Shown: positions 51,192 to 58,499 of the stretch, in pieces
Layout: every line of letters starts with the position of its first letter
How positions within the stretch are numbered: the stretch's first letter is position 1
Assembly: GCF_003634095.1 (NCBI RefSeq)
Contig: NZ_RBIR01000006.1
Span: 1-64,000, forward strand
DNA: 64,000 bases
Direction: 5' to 3'
Source of the DNA: Arthrobacter oryzae
Lineage (GTDB): Bacteria > Actinomycetota > Actinomycetes > Actinomycetales > Micrococcaceae
The notes under the pieces: model-generated
Database searches by the model: none
What the model was told of the DNA's origin: nothing
What the model saw: the letters and a program-made list of their open reading frames with translations, nothing else
Program-made: the position numbers and the translations under genes

Positions 51192-51252
51192 AACGCGGGG
51201 TCACTTAGCGCCCATCCGGAACCCCCGGACCGGCGCTAAGTGACCCCGCGTT
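51192..51252. terminator. 61-nt nested hairpin between convergent genes
   Basis: AACGCGGGGTCACTTAGCGCC (51192-51212) is exactly complementary to 51232-51252, a 21-bp stem; the loop contains a second small TCCGG/CCGGA hairpin. Sits between the MHS transporter and the alpha/beta hydrolase stops; bidirectional. Confidence 0.88.
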
Positions 51253-51269
51253 GCTTGTTGAGCGTGGGT

Positions 51270-52097
51270 TTAGACGCCCAGGAAGCTGATGGCCCCCTGC
51301 TTGAAGGCGCGGCTGGTGATGGCGTTCGTGTGGTTCCGCCCCGGAAGCACGAGCTGTTCAACCATCGCGCCGGCCTTGGCACCAAGGGCGGCGAGCTCCG
51401 GCATGGAGGCGGCGCGGTCGTCCTTTTCCCCCGCCACGAGGAGCATCGGCATGTGCGGTACGGCCTCCGCGGGGTCGTACGGCTCGGTCTTGATCGCCTC
51501 GATCAGGGAAAGCAGCGCGAAAATGTTGTTGCTCGGCAGCAGCATGGCCATCTTCAGCAGCCCCGCAGTGGATTCGTCCGCGATCGGGGTGCCGTCGGCC
51601 AGGTACCGCTGTGCGGCAACCAGGTCGAAGTCAGCCAGCGGATCCGCGACGTTGGGGCCGCCCAGGACCAGCCGGTGAACCAGCTCGTGCTGGGTGGCGC
51701 CGAACTCCCAGGCCAGCCGGGATCCCATCGAATAGCCGATCACGTCGAGCCCGCTGGACGGGTCTCCGTCGCGCAGGGGACGCGCGCCGGCGTCGAAAAC
51801 GATCTGCAGCAGGTCCGCGCGGATCCGGCTGGGGGAGTAGGAGTCCATGTCCTCCGGTGCCCCGCTGCGGCCGTGGCCGGGCAGGTCGACGGTGATGACG
51901 CGACGGCCGGCGTCCAGGAGCGCGGCAAGCCAGCCGGTGTCCTCCCAGTTGAGCTTGGAGGAGGACGAGAAACCGTGCAGCAGCAGGACCGGACGGAGCC
52001 CGGCGTCGTTCTGGGGCTCATGCACCTCCACATACAACTGGGGGTCGGTGCCCTCCACGGTGTGGGAATGCTGTTCGCCGGTGTGTCTGCCGCTCAT
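51270..52097 (-). CDS. Alpha/beta hydrolase, AcoC C-terminal-domain-like
   Basis: 275 residues from ATG 52097, chosen for GAGGA 9 nt upstream. Oxyanion VLLLHGFSSSS, nucleophile elbow GYSMG (S123), acid near LLVAGEKDDRAA, histidine GRNHTNAIT. It follows the lipoyl-domain gene by 4 bp. In AcoC proteins of acetoin dehydrogenases one chain holds an N-terminal lipoyl domain and a C-terminal alpha/beta hydrolase; here the two are separate genes in different frames with an in-frame stop before this start, so it is a split rather than a readable fusion. Acetoin or another 2-oxoacid as the cleaved substrate is inference. Confidence 0.85.
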   Translation of the reverse strand: MSGRHTGEQHSHTVEGTDPQLYVEVHEPQNDAGLRPVLLLHGFSSSSKLNWEDTGWLAALLDAGRRVITVDLPGHGRSGAPEDMDSYSPSRIRADLLQIVFDAGARPLRDGDPSSGLDVIGYSMGSRLAWEFGATQHELVHRLVLGGPNVADPLADFDLVAAQRYLADGTPIADESTAGLLKMAMLLPSNNIFALLSLIEAIKTEPYDPAEAVPHMPMLLVAGEKDDRAASMPELAALGAKAGAMVEQLVLPGRNHTNAITSRAFKQGAISFLGV

Positions 52098-52101
52098 GGT
52101 G

Positions 52102-52431
52102 TCAGTCCTCATCAAGTACGGCGCTCAGGCGGACCCGGCGCTTCGGTGCCTCTTCCGTCGGGACCGTGCCCACGATGCCGGCGGTGTTGTCCGGCACCTC
52201 GAACACGATCAGGGGCTCGCCGACGTTGATTTTGTCGCCGGGCCCGCCGTGGATACGCACTACCTTACCTGCCTGCGGGCTGGGCAATTCCACGGCCGAC
52301 TTGGTGGTCTCGACCTCGACGAGCGGCTGGTTGCGCTCCACCTGCTCGCCGGGTGAGACGAGCCATTCCAGCACGGTTGCCTCGATGAGCCCTTCGCCCA
52401 GATCAGGGAGCGGGAAGGAAATTTCAGCCAC
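52102..52431 (-). CDS. Stand-alone lipoyl-domain protein (truncated E2-like)
   Basis: 109 residues from GTG 52431, overlapping the E1 beta stop by 8 bp. Lipoyl fold: EISFPLPDLGEGLIEATVLEWLVSPGEQVERNQPLVEVETTKSAVELPSPQAGKVVRIHGGPGDKINVGEPLIVFEV, with the lipoylated lysine K44 in ETTKS. It ends after a short charged linker (TEEAPKRRVRLSAVLDED). The peripheral-subunit-binding domain and the catalytic acyltransferase domain of ordinary E2 proteins are absent. Swinging-arm function is clear; what takes the acyl group next is not, unless an E2 core is encoded elsewhere. Confidence 0.9.
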   Translation of the reverse strand: MAEISFPLPDLGEGLIEATVLEWLVSPGEQVERNQPLVEVETTKSAVELPSPQAGKVVRIHGGPGDKINVGEPLIVFEVPDNTAGIVGTVPTEEAPKRRVRLSAVLDED

Positions 52432-53470
52432 GTTTGTACTCCAATACTCGCTGGATCCCGAAGAGGATCCGGTCAATGTTCGGGATGTATTCGTCTTCGA
52501 GGTCGCCGGAGGGATACGGGACGTCGAAGCCGGTGACGCGTTCCACCGGCGCCTTGAGGGTGTCGAAGCAGCTCTGCGTGATCAGCTGGGCCACCTCGGC
52601 GCCGAGACCGGAGGTCAGCGGGGCCTCGTGGACGACGACGGCGCGGCGCGTCTTGCGCACGGAGGCGGCCAGGGCCCCGGCGTCGATCGGCTTGAGCCAG
52701 CGCAGGTCCAGGACCTCAATCTCGATCCCGTCCTCGGCGGCGAGCTCGGCCACCTGCAGGCAGCGGGCCACCATGGCGCCCCAGGCGACGAGGGTCAGAT
52801 GGCGGCCCTCGCGCATGACCTTGGCGCCTTCTGGGGTGCCGCCGTCGGCCATGTCCACCTCGCCTTTTTGCCAGTAGCGGGACTTCGGCTCCATGAAGAT
52901 CACCGGGTCCGGCCGCGTGGCGGCGTGCTTGAGCAGGTGGTAGGCCTCGTGCGGGTTCGACGGCGAGACCACCTTAAGGCCCGGCACATGGGCGAAGAGC
53001 GCCTCGAGGCTTTCGCCGTGGTGTTCGGGGGCGCGGATGCCGCCGAAGCTGGGCACGCGCAGGGTGATGGGCATGGGCAGGGCGCCCCGGCTGCGGTAGT
53101 TCATCCGGGCGATCTGGCAGACGATCTGGTTGATGGCCGGGTAGGCGAAGCCGTCGAACTGAACCTCGGGAATGGGGTGGAAACCTGCCATGGCCAGGCC
53201 GACGGACATGCCGAGGATGCCGGATTCCGCCAGCGGGGTGTCAAAGACGCGCTGCTCGCCGTGTTTGGCCTGCAGCCCGTCGGTGATCCGGAAGACGCCG
53301 CCGAGCCGGCCGCAGTCCTCGCCGAAGATGACGGCCTTGGGGTTCTCCGCGAGGACCTCGTCGAGGGCGCGGTTCAGCGCCTGCTGCATGGACATCACGG
53401 TGGTGGATGCCGGGGTGCCTGCGCTCGTGCTTGCAGCGGCATTTGCGCTTTCGAGAATCGAGTTAGACAT
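52424..53470 (-). CDS. 2-oxoacid/acetoin dehydrogenase E1 component, beta subunit
   Basis: 348 residues from ATG 53470, overlapping E1 alpha by 8 bp. Transketolase-like fold: MSMQQALNRALDEVLAENPKAVIFGEDCGRLGGVFRITDGLQAKHG, RVFDTPLAESGILGMSVGLAMAGFHPIPEVQFDGFAYPAINQIV (PLAE-x-G motif) and IRAPEHHGESLEALFAHVPGLKVVSPS. The H-H-[GS]-[EQ]-S motif is that of branched-chain and pyruvate E1 beta. With E1 alpha it decarboxylates a 2-oxoacid or cleaves acetoin using thiamine diphosphate and passes the acyl group to the lipoyl arm. Confidence 0.93.
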   Translation of the reverse strand: MSNSILESANAAASTSAGTPASTTVMSMQQALNRALDEVLAENPKAVIFGEDCGRLGGVFRITDGLQAKHGEQRVFDTPLAESGILGMSVGLAMAGFHPIPEVQFDGFAYPAINQIVCQIARMNYRSRGALPMPITLRVPSFGGIRAPEHHGESLEALFAHVPGLKVVSPSNPHEAYHLLKHAATRPDPVIFMEPKSRYWQKGEVDMADGGTPEGAKVMREGRHLTLVAWGAMVARCLQVAELAAEDGIEIEVLDLRWLKPIDAGALAASVRKTRRAVVVHEAPLTSGLGAEVAQLITQSCFDTLKAPVERVTGFDVPYPSGDLEDEYIPNIDRILFGIQRVLEYKRG

Positions 53471-54524
53471 GTTCGGACTCCTCGCGCCAGTTGGCGGCCT
53501 GGGCCTGCAGGGCAGGGGTGGTTTCCTGGAAGACCAGGTCAAACATTTCGGTGCCGGGGCGGGATCCCAGGGCCTGGATGCCGGTCCGGATCTGCTCCTC
53601 TTCCGCCTTCGCCGCGGCCAGTGCTTCCGCAAAGAAGGCCTCGTCCGCGATGCCGTCGGCGAGCAGCCGCTGCCGCAGCCGTTCGAGCGGGTCGGCGCCG
53701 GCGCCGTCGCGCTCCTCGTCCAGGGAGCGGTAGCGGCCCGGATCATCGGCGGTGGAGTGCGGGCCGCGGCGGTAGGTCATGGCCTCGATGAGCACGGGGC
53801 CGTTGCCGGCCCGGGCGTGCGCGAAGGCGCGGCGGGTGGCCTCGACGACGGCGACGACGTCGTCGCCGTCGATCTGCAGCGCGGGCATGCCGTAGCCGGC
53901 GGCGCGGGCGGCGACGGAGCCGCCGGCCACCTGGCGTTCGGTGGGGACCGAGATGGCCCAGCCGTTGTTCTGGACGAAGAACACCACGGGCGCCTTCATC
54001 ACGGCGGCGAAGTTCATGGCCTCATGGACGTCGCCTTGGGAGGACGCGCCGTCGCCGAAATACGTCAGGGCGACGCCGAGCCCGCCGTCGGTTGTTGCGT
54101 CGCTGCCGGCGGCAAGGGTCTGGCCGTGGGCCCAGCCGACGGCGTGCAGGACGGATCCGGCCACCACCGCCTGGATTGGGGCCAGCCGGGATTCCAGCGG
54201 GTTGTAGAGTCCGCCGTGCCAGGTGGCCTTGTGGGTGGACATGTAGGCCACCATGTCCACGCCCATGGTCCGGGCGACGCCCATCTCGCGGTACGTGGGG
54301 AAGACGAAGTCGCGGGTGGTGTCCACGGCGTATCCGCTGCCCACCTGGGCCGCTTCCTGGCCGAGTTCGGGCGCGTAGCCGGGGATGATGCCCTGCCGCT
54401 GCCACGCGATGGCCGAGGTGTCGAGGTGCCGGACGGCCACCATCAGCGAATAGAGTTCGCGGAGCTCGTCGGCGGTGAGGGGCCCGGCAGCGCCGCCGGA
54501 AGCCACGGGGAGAAGTGTGTCCAT
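53463..54524 (-). CDS. 2-oxoacid/acetoin dehydrogenase E1 component, alpha subunit
   Basis: 353 residues from ATG 54524. Thiamine-diphosphate motif GDGASSQGDVHEAMNFAAVMKAPVVFFVQNN, substrate region RQGIIPGYAPELGQEAAQVG and FPTYREMGVARTMGVDMVAYM, phospho-loop-like YRRGPHSTADDPGRYR. The family covers pyruvate, branched-chain and acetoin E1 alpha; the branched-chain type is most similar by eye. A TAAGGT box 7 nt before the start lies within a GTGAC/GTCAC palindrome, so the transcript seems leaderless and repressible. First of four coupled genes. Confidence 0.93.
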   Translation of the reverse strand: MDTLLPVASGGAAGPLTADELRELYSLMVAVRHLDTSAIAWQRQGIIPGYAPELGQEAAQVGSGYAVDTTRDFVFPTYREMGVARTMGVDMVAYMSTHKATWHGGLYNPLESRLAPIQAVVAGSVLHAVGWAHGQTLAAGSDATTDGGLGVALTYFGDGASSQGDVHEAMNFAAVMKAPVVFFVQNNGWAISVPTERQVAGGSVAARAAGYGMPALQIDGDDVVAVVEATRRAFAHARAGNGPVLIEAMTYRRGPHSTADDPGRYRSLDEERDGAGADPLERLRQRLLADGIADEAFFAEALAAAKAEEEQIRTGIQALGSRPGTEMFDLVFQETTPALQAQAANWREESEHV

Positions 54525-54528
54525 GCCT

Positions 54529-54542
54529 GTGACCTTAGTCAC
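54529..54542 (-). promoter_or_regulatory. Palindromic operator over the E1 alpha -10 box
   Basis: GTGAC (54529-54533) and GTCAC (54538-54542) with a 4-bp centre form a perfect inverted repeat that overlaps the minus-strand -10 TAAGGT (54537-54532), immediately before the E1 alpha start. Confidence 0.5.
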
Positions 54543-54703
54543 CGGCGGGAAGGTGGGCAAACAGCCAAGGAATGGCTGGCCATACTGCATAATTCTGCCT
54601 CACCCCAGGCCTAAACATGTGGCAATTTGTCTAGCGCCCGTGAATCCGGCCTGCCACGGCCGCGCCCCGCCTCCTGGGGTGCCGCGCGGGCGTAACGGTC
54701 GTG

Positions 54704-54743
54704 CCGGGAGAGTGCCGCTGCGCGAACGCGAAGCGGCACTCCC
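54704..54743 (-). terminator. Terminator of the APC permease gene
   Basis: AGTGCCGCT (54711-54719) pairs with AGCGGCACT (54732-54740) around an inner CGCG/CGCG hairpin, with further G-C pairs outward. Located directly after the permease stop at 54750, separating it from the E1 operon. Confidence 0.6.
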
Positions 54744-54749
54744 GCCGGG

Positions 54750-56156
54750 CTATTCGGACTGCCGGGCGGCCCGGTTGCGGGTGACGCGCGCGCCGATCCA
54801 GCAGGCCGCGGCAATGCAGGCCACCAGCACCAGCGTGCTGACCAGCTGCCTGCTGCTGTCCGGGCTGCTGAACCCGACGCCGAAGATCAGCGCCAGGAGC
54901 ACGAGTCCGAAGATCGTCAGGCCGGGGAAGCCCTTCATCCGCAGCGGCAGCGCCGTGCCGTCGCGGTCGGCGCGGCGGCGCAGGATCAGCTGGGACACGA
55001 GGGCGGAGCCCCACACGACGAGGCACGTGGAGCCGACAAGCTGGAACAGGGCCGGCAGGATCTGGTCCGGGAAGAGTAGTTCCAGCACGGCGGCCAGGAA
55101 GCCGAAGGCGACGGAAACGCTGACGGCCAGCACCGGCACCCGGGCAGTGTTGAGCTTGGAGAGGAACCGCGGGGCCTCGCCCCGCTCGGACAGCGAGTAC
55201 ACCATGCGGGACGCGCCGTAGAGGTTGGCGTTCAGGGCGGACAGCAGTGCGACGACGGCCACGAGGGTGATCGCCGCGCCCGCGCCCGGGATGCGGGCGA
55301 CGTCGAGCACGCCGGCGAACGGGGACTTCAACGCCGCGGAAGTGGAGGGCAGGACGGCGGCGATGACGAACACCGAGCCGATGTAGAACACGAGGATCCG
55401 CCAGACCACGGTGCGGATCGCCTGGCCGACGCTGTGCGCGGGATTCTCTGTCTCGGCCGCGGCCACGCTGACAATCTCGGTACCGCCGAAGGCGAAGATC
55501 ACCACAAAGAGTGCGGTGGCGATTCCGCCGAGGCCTGCCGGGGCGAAGTTGGAGGTGAAGTTGCTGAGCCCGGGGGAGGGGACGTCCGGCAGCCAGCCCA
55601 GCAGCAGGGCCGCGCCGATGGCCAGGAACATCAGGATGGCGGCGACCTTGAGGATGGCGAACCAGAACTCGAATTCACCGAAGTTCTTCACGCCGGCGAG
55701 GTTCACGGCCGTAAACAGGGCCATGAAGATCAGCGACAGCGCCCAGACGGGGATTACGGGCCACACCGTGAAAAGGAGTGCGGCCGCACCGAGGGCCTCG
55801 GCCGCGATGACCACCACCAGCTGCAGCCACCAGAGCCAGCCGACGGTCGCGCCGGCCGTCTTGCCCATGGCCTTTTGCGCGTAGACCGAGAAGGCTCCGC
55901 TGTTGGGGTTTGCGGCGGCCATTTCGCCGAGGGCCCACATGACCAGGATGATCAGGGTTCCCGCGACGATGTAGGAGATCAGTACTGCCGGACCTGCCGC
56001 CTGGATTCCGGCTCCTGAGCCGAGGAACAGCCCGGCGCCGATCGCGCTGCCCAGTCCCATCATGGTCAGTTGGCGCGGCTTCATGCTGTGCCCCAGGGCC
56101 GGGGCGGGGACCGCGGAGACCGCGGTGGGTAGCGTCGCGGTGGACTTCGTTGTCAT
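54750..56156 (-). CDS. Amino acid permease, APC superfamily (AAT type)
   Basis: 468 residues from ATG 56156 (GAAGG upstream). Twelve helices with the APC start MKPRQLTMMGLGSAIGAGLFLGSGAGIQAAGPAVLISYIVAGTLIILVMWALGEMAAANP, the unwound helix-1 G-S-A-I-G-A-G and the helix-6 FAFGGTEIVSVAAAETENP motif. Such proton symporters bring in neutral or aromatic amino acids. Divergent from the Lrp/AsnC gene, a common regulator-transporter pairing. Same strand as the E1 operon but separated by a terminator. Confidence 0.92.
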   Translation of the reverse strand: MTTKSTATLPTAVSAVPAPALGHSMKPRQLTMMGLGSAIGAGLFLGSGAGIQAAGPAVLISYIVAGTLIILVMWALGEMAAANPNSGAFSVYAQKAMGKTAGATVGWLWWLQLVVVIAAEALGAAALLFTVWPVIPVWALSLIFMALFTAVNLAGVKNFGEFEFWFAILKVAAILMFLAIGAALLLGWLPDVPSPGLSNFTSNFAPAGLGGIATALFVVIFAFGGTEIVSVAAAETENPAHSVGQAIRTVVWRILVFYIGSVFVIAAVLPSTSAALKSPFAGVLDVARIPGAGAAITLVAVVALLSALNANLYGASRMVYSLSERGEAPRFLSKLNTARVPVLAVSVSVAFGFLAAVLELLFPDQILPALFQLVGSTCLVVWGSALVSQLILRRRADRDGTALPLRMKGFPGLTIFGLVLLALIFGVGFSSPDSSRQLVSTLVLVACIAAACWIGARVTRNRAARQSE

Positions 56157-56339
56157 GGCGAACCTTCGTGTGGTTTGGATCTGTGCGTCCTTATGGGACC
56201 TATTGAATTTACCGTCTTTGAGCCGCCCGTCCGGATCGCCCGGGCGCCCCTGCCGTGAGAGCATGGTGGCAGTTTGCTCACTGAATCCGGACATTGCCGG
56301 CGGTTTGTTCCACCGGGGCCGCTTGGAAAGGAAAAATCC

Positions 56340-56813
56340 ATGGACGTTGATCCGCTGGATGCAAAAATTGTCCGATTTTTCACGGATTCTCCCAGGGCGT
56401 CGGTCCTGGAGGCCTCCCGGGTGCTGAAGGTGGCGCGCGCAACCGTGCAGGCGCGGCTGGACCGGATGCAGGACGCCGGTGTGATCGGCTCGTGGGTGCC
56501 GCACCCCGATCCGGCGCAGTTCGGCTTCCCGGTGGTGGCGTTCTGTTCCCTGACGATCAACCAGGACCTAGGGCACGACGCCGTCGTCGAGGCCCTGGCA
56601 CGGATCCCCGAACTGATCGAGATCCACACCGTCTCAGGGAGTTCGGACCTCATGGCCCGCATCGCCGCGCGCTCCAATTCTGACCTCCAGCGCGTCCTCG
56701 ACGCGATGATCGCCACCAGGACGGTCCTGCGGTCCTCCTCCGTGATCGTCCTCAACACCCACTTCCAGGGACGCACCCTGCCGCTGCTGGAAGCCGCGGC
56801 CGCGGGCAAGTGA
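56340..56813 (+). CDS. Lrp/AsnC family transcriptional regulator
   Basis: 157 residues from ATG 56340 (GGAAAGGAAA upstream). HTH: LDAKIVRFFTDSPRASVLEASRVLKVARATVQARLDRMQDAGVIG; RAM ligand domain: FPVVAFCSLTINQDLGHDAVVEALARIPELIEIHTVSGSSDLMARIAARSNSDLQRVLDAMIATRTVLRSSSVIVLNT. Feast/famine regulators sense amino acids. Likely controls the divergent APC permease and perhaps the dehydrogenase operon beyond it. The 183 bp between the two starts is the presumed operator region. Confidence 0.93.
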   Translation: MDVDPLDAKIVRFFTDSPRASVLEASRVLKVARATVQARLDRMQDAGVIGSWVPHPDPAQFGFPVVAFCSLTINQDLGHDAVVEALARIPELIEIHTVSGSSDLMARIAARSNSDLQRVLDAMIATRTVLRSSSVIVLNTHFQGRTLPLLEAAAAGK

Positions 56814-56906
56814 CAGCCCGGCAGGCAGCCGGGCAGACAGCCCCGGCCGGTGGGCCGGGCCGATGCGCCCGGCGGGTGCGCCGGCGGTCGGTACGTCCGC
56901 CGTGGG

Positions 56907-57551
56907 CTAGACGACGCTTAGGTTTCCCGGCAGGCCGGACCGGCCGGTGAGTAAGAGCAAGAGCTCGCCGGCGGACGGCAGCCGGGATCCGATGGCCCCG
57001 GCCAGTTCCAGGGAGGCCGCGACCGCCGGTGCCAGGGAAGCCGGCGGCGGGAGCCCCACGGCACGCGCCAGGTCCAGGGTGTGCACGGCCAGCTCGAAGG
57101 TCCGGGTCGGCAGGTAGTCGATGAGCGCCATGGCCCCGGCAGGGGTGGCTACCCGGGCATCGTCCGGCGTGATCCGGACCAGGGCGGTGACGCGGTGGAC
57201 CAACTCCCGCACCGCAGCGGCCGGGTCCTCGCCCAGGGCTTCCCCGGTTTCCTTGCCCCGGAGCGCGATCGCGTCCGGCGAGGTGGCTCCGCGGACGGCC
57301 AGGAAGTAGCCCACCGGACCGGCCACCAACTCCCCGGTGGCAGGGGTGGCGAGATAGGTCTCCACGGTTGTCAGGGCGCGGCTAGTATGGCCTGTCAGTG
57401 CCCGGACATCCCAGACGCCCAGTGCCGGCAGCGACCACGCCTGGCGGGGTATCTGCCCGGCGAGCTCCAGGAATGCCTGCGCCGCTCCGGTGTAACGGGT
57501 CCTGACTGCTGCCGCATCCCGAGCCCCCGGATCCACATCTTCCGCGTCCAT
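56907..57551 (-). CDS. Maleylpyruvate isomerase-like mycothiol-dependent protein (DinB/MDMPI family)
   Basis: 214 residues from ATG 57551. DinB-like four-helix bundle: ARDAAAVRTRYTGAAQAFLELAGQIPRQAWSLPALGVWDVRALTGHTSRALTTVETYL with the conserved W-x-V-x-x-L-x-x-H metal-site motif, ATPAGAMALIDYLPTRTFELAVHTLDLARAVG with the second histidine, and a C-terminal helical region. Such proteins use mycothiol as cofactor or bind metal; the specific reaction is unknown. A TATTAA box lies about 8 nt upstream on the minus strand. Confidence 0.82.
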   Translation of the reverse strand: MDAEDVDPGARDAAAVRTRYTGAAQAFLELAGQIPRQAWSLPALGVWDVRALTGHTSRALTTVETYLATPATGELVAGPVGYFLAVRGATSPDAIALRGKETGEALGEDPAAAVRELVHRVTALVRITPDDARVATPAGAMALIDYLPTRTFELAVHTLDLARAVGLPPPASLAPAVAASLELAGAIGSRLPSAGELLLLLTGRSGLPGNLSVV

Positions 57552-57681
57552 AGCCCCGATTAATACCGCTGCCGGAACCCGCGGACAAGCCCGGACCGCA
57601 AGCCGGGCTCCGCGGCCGTCGAAAGCCCGGGGCCGCCCGTGTGACCTGAAACATTTTGCGCCCGGACGGCGCAGTCGTATC

Positions 57682-57712
57682 ATTAGTTCTAGTCATTCTG
57701 ACTATAACTAAT
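57682..57712 (+). promoter_or_regulatory. 31-bp palindrome upstream of nrtR-nadABC, probable NrtR operator
   Basis: Outer arms ATTAGTT (57682-57688) and AACTAAT (57706-57712), inner arms TAGTCA (57690-57695) and TGACTA (57699-57704); only the two single spacers and the 3-bp centre break the symmetry. A -10-like TATAAC (57703-57708) lies in the right arm, so binding would block transcription of the NAD genes. Confidence 0.7.
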
Positions 57713-57782
57713 CCGGCGGTCGGGCCGGAGCCGTCCGGGCAGCCCCACCGCGGGACCCGTCCGGGGCCCAGGAAGGCGGGGG

Positions 57783-58499
57783 ATCACCGTTTACACCGCA
57801 GCAGCCAACGTCTCGGAGCGCCAGCTCGCTCCGCCGTCGCTGGCCATCTCCACGGTGATCTTCGCGCTGCGTCCCAGCGAGCGGTCCGGGCGTCCCACCC
57901 TCTGGATCCCGCTGGTGCGCCGCATCCGTGAACCCTTCAAGGGGCTCTGGGCACTGCCAGGCGGCCCGCTCACGCACGCCGAATCCCTCCAGGACGCCGC
58001 CTCGCGGAACCTGCGCGAGACCACCGGCCTGGCCCCGAACTACCTCGAGCAGCTATACGCCTTCGGCGGCCTGCACCGCTCACCCACCCAGCGCGTCGTC
58101 TCGATCGTGTACTGGGCGCTGGTCCAACCCACGGAGGCCGCGCTCGCAGACGAATCAGAAAACGTGCGCTGGTTCCGTGCGGACCGGCTCGGCGAGCTCG
58201 CCTTCGACCACAACGCGATCATCGATTACGCCCTGTGGCGGCTGCGGAACAAGATGGCTTACGGATCCATCGCGTACCACCTGCTGGGCGAGTACTTCAC
58301 CCTCGCCCAGGTCCGGGAAGTCTACGAGGCCGTCCTGGACCGGGAGCTCGATCCCGCCAACTTCCGCCGGCAGGTCAAAGCCACCCCGGAAATCGAAGAA
58401 ACCGATCAATACCTTCAAGGCGGCAAACACCGCCCGCCCCGCCTCTACCGCTTCACCGGCCGCCCCGGCCTTGACCCAGACAACAGGAGCACACCATGA
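57783..58499 (+). CDS. nrtR: NAD biosynthesis regulator NrtR (Nudix-wHTH)
   Basis: About 238 residues if started at the non-canonical ATC 57783; the first canonical in-frame start, GTG 57855, would give 214 and begin inside the first Nudix strand (LAISTVIFALRP). GGAAGGCGGGG lies 6 nt before 57783, and the frame is open up to 57708. The Nudix box GGPLTHAESLQDAASRNLRETTGL is degenerate, lacking catalytic glutamates, as in ADP-ribose-sensing NrtR repressors. The C-terminal winged helix is MAYGSIAYHLLGEYFTLAQVREVYEAVLDRELDPANFRRQVKATPEIEETDQ. Heads the nadA-nadB-nadC operon; stop overlaps nadA by 4 bp. Same association as Rv1593c-nadABC. Confidence 0.88.
   Translation: MTVYTAAANVSERQLAPPSLAISTVIFALRPSERSGRPTLWIPLVRRIREPFKGLWALPGGPLTHAESLQDAASRNLRETTGLAPNYLEQLYAFGGLHRSPTQRVVSIVYWALVQPTEAALADESENVRWFRADRLGELAFDHNAIIDYALWRLRNKMAYGSIAYHLLGEYFTLAQVREVYEAVLDRELDPANFRRQVKATPEIEETDQYLQGGKHRPPRLYRFTGRPGLDPDNRSTP

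Noticed and set aside
52097..52104. Programmed frameshift joining the lipoyl and hydrolase genes
   Set aside because: No slippery heptamer, an in-frame stop lies upstream in the hydrolase frame at 52127-52125, and the hydrolase has its own GAGGA site; two separate genes are simpler.
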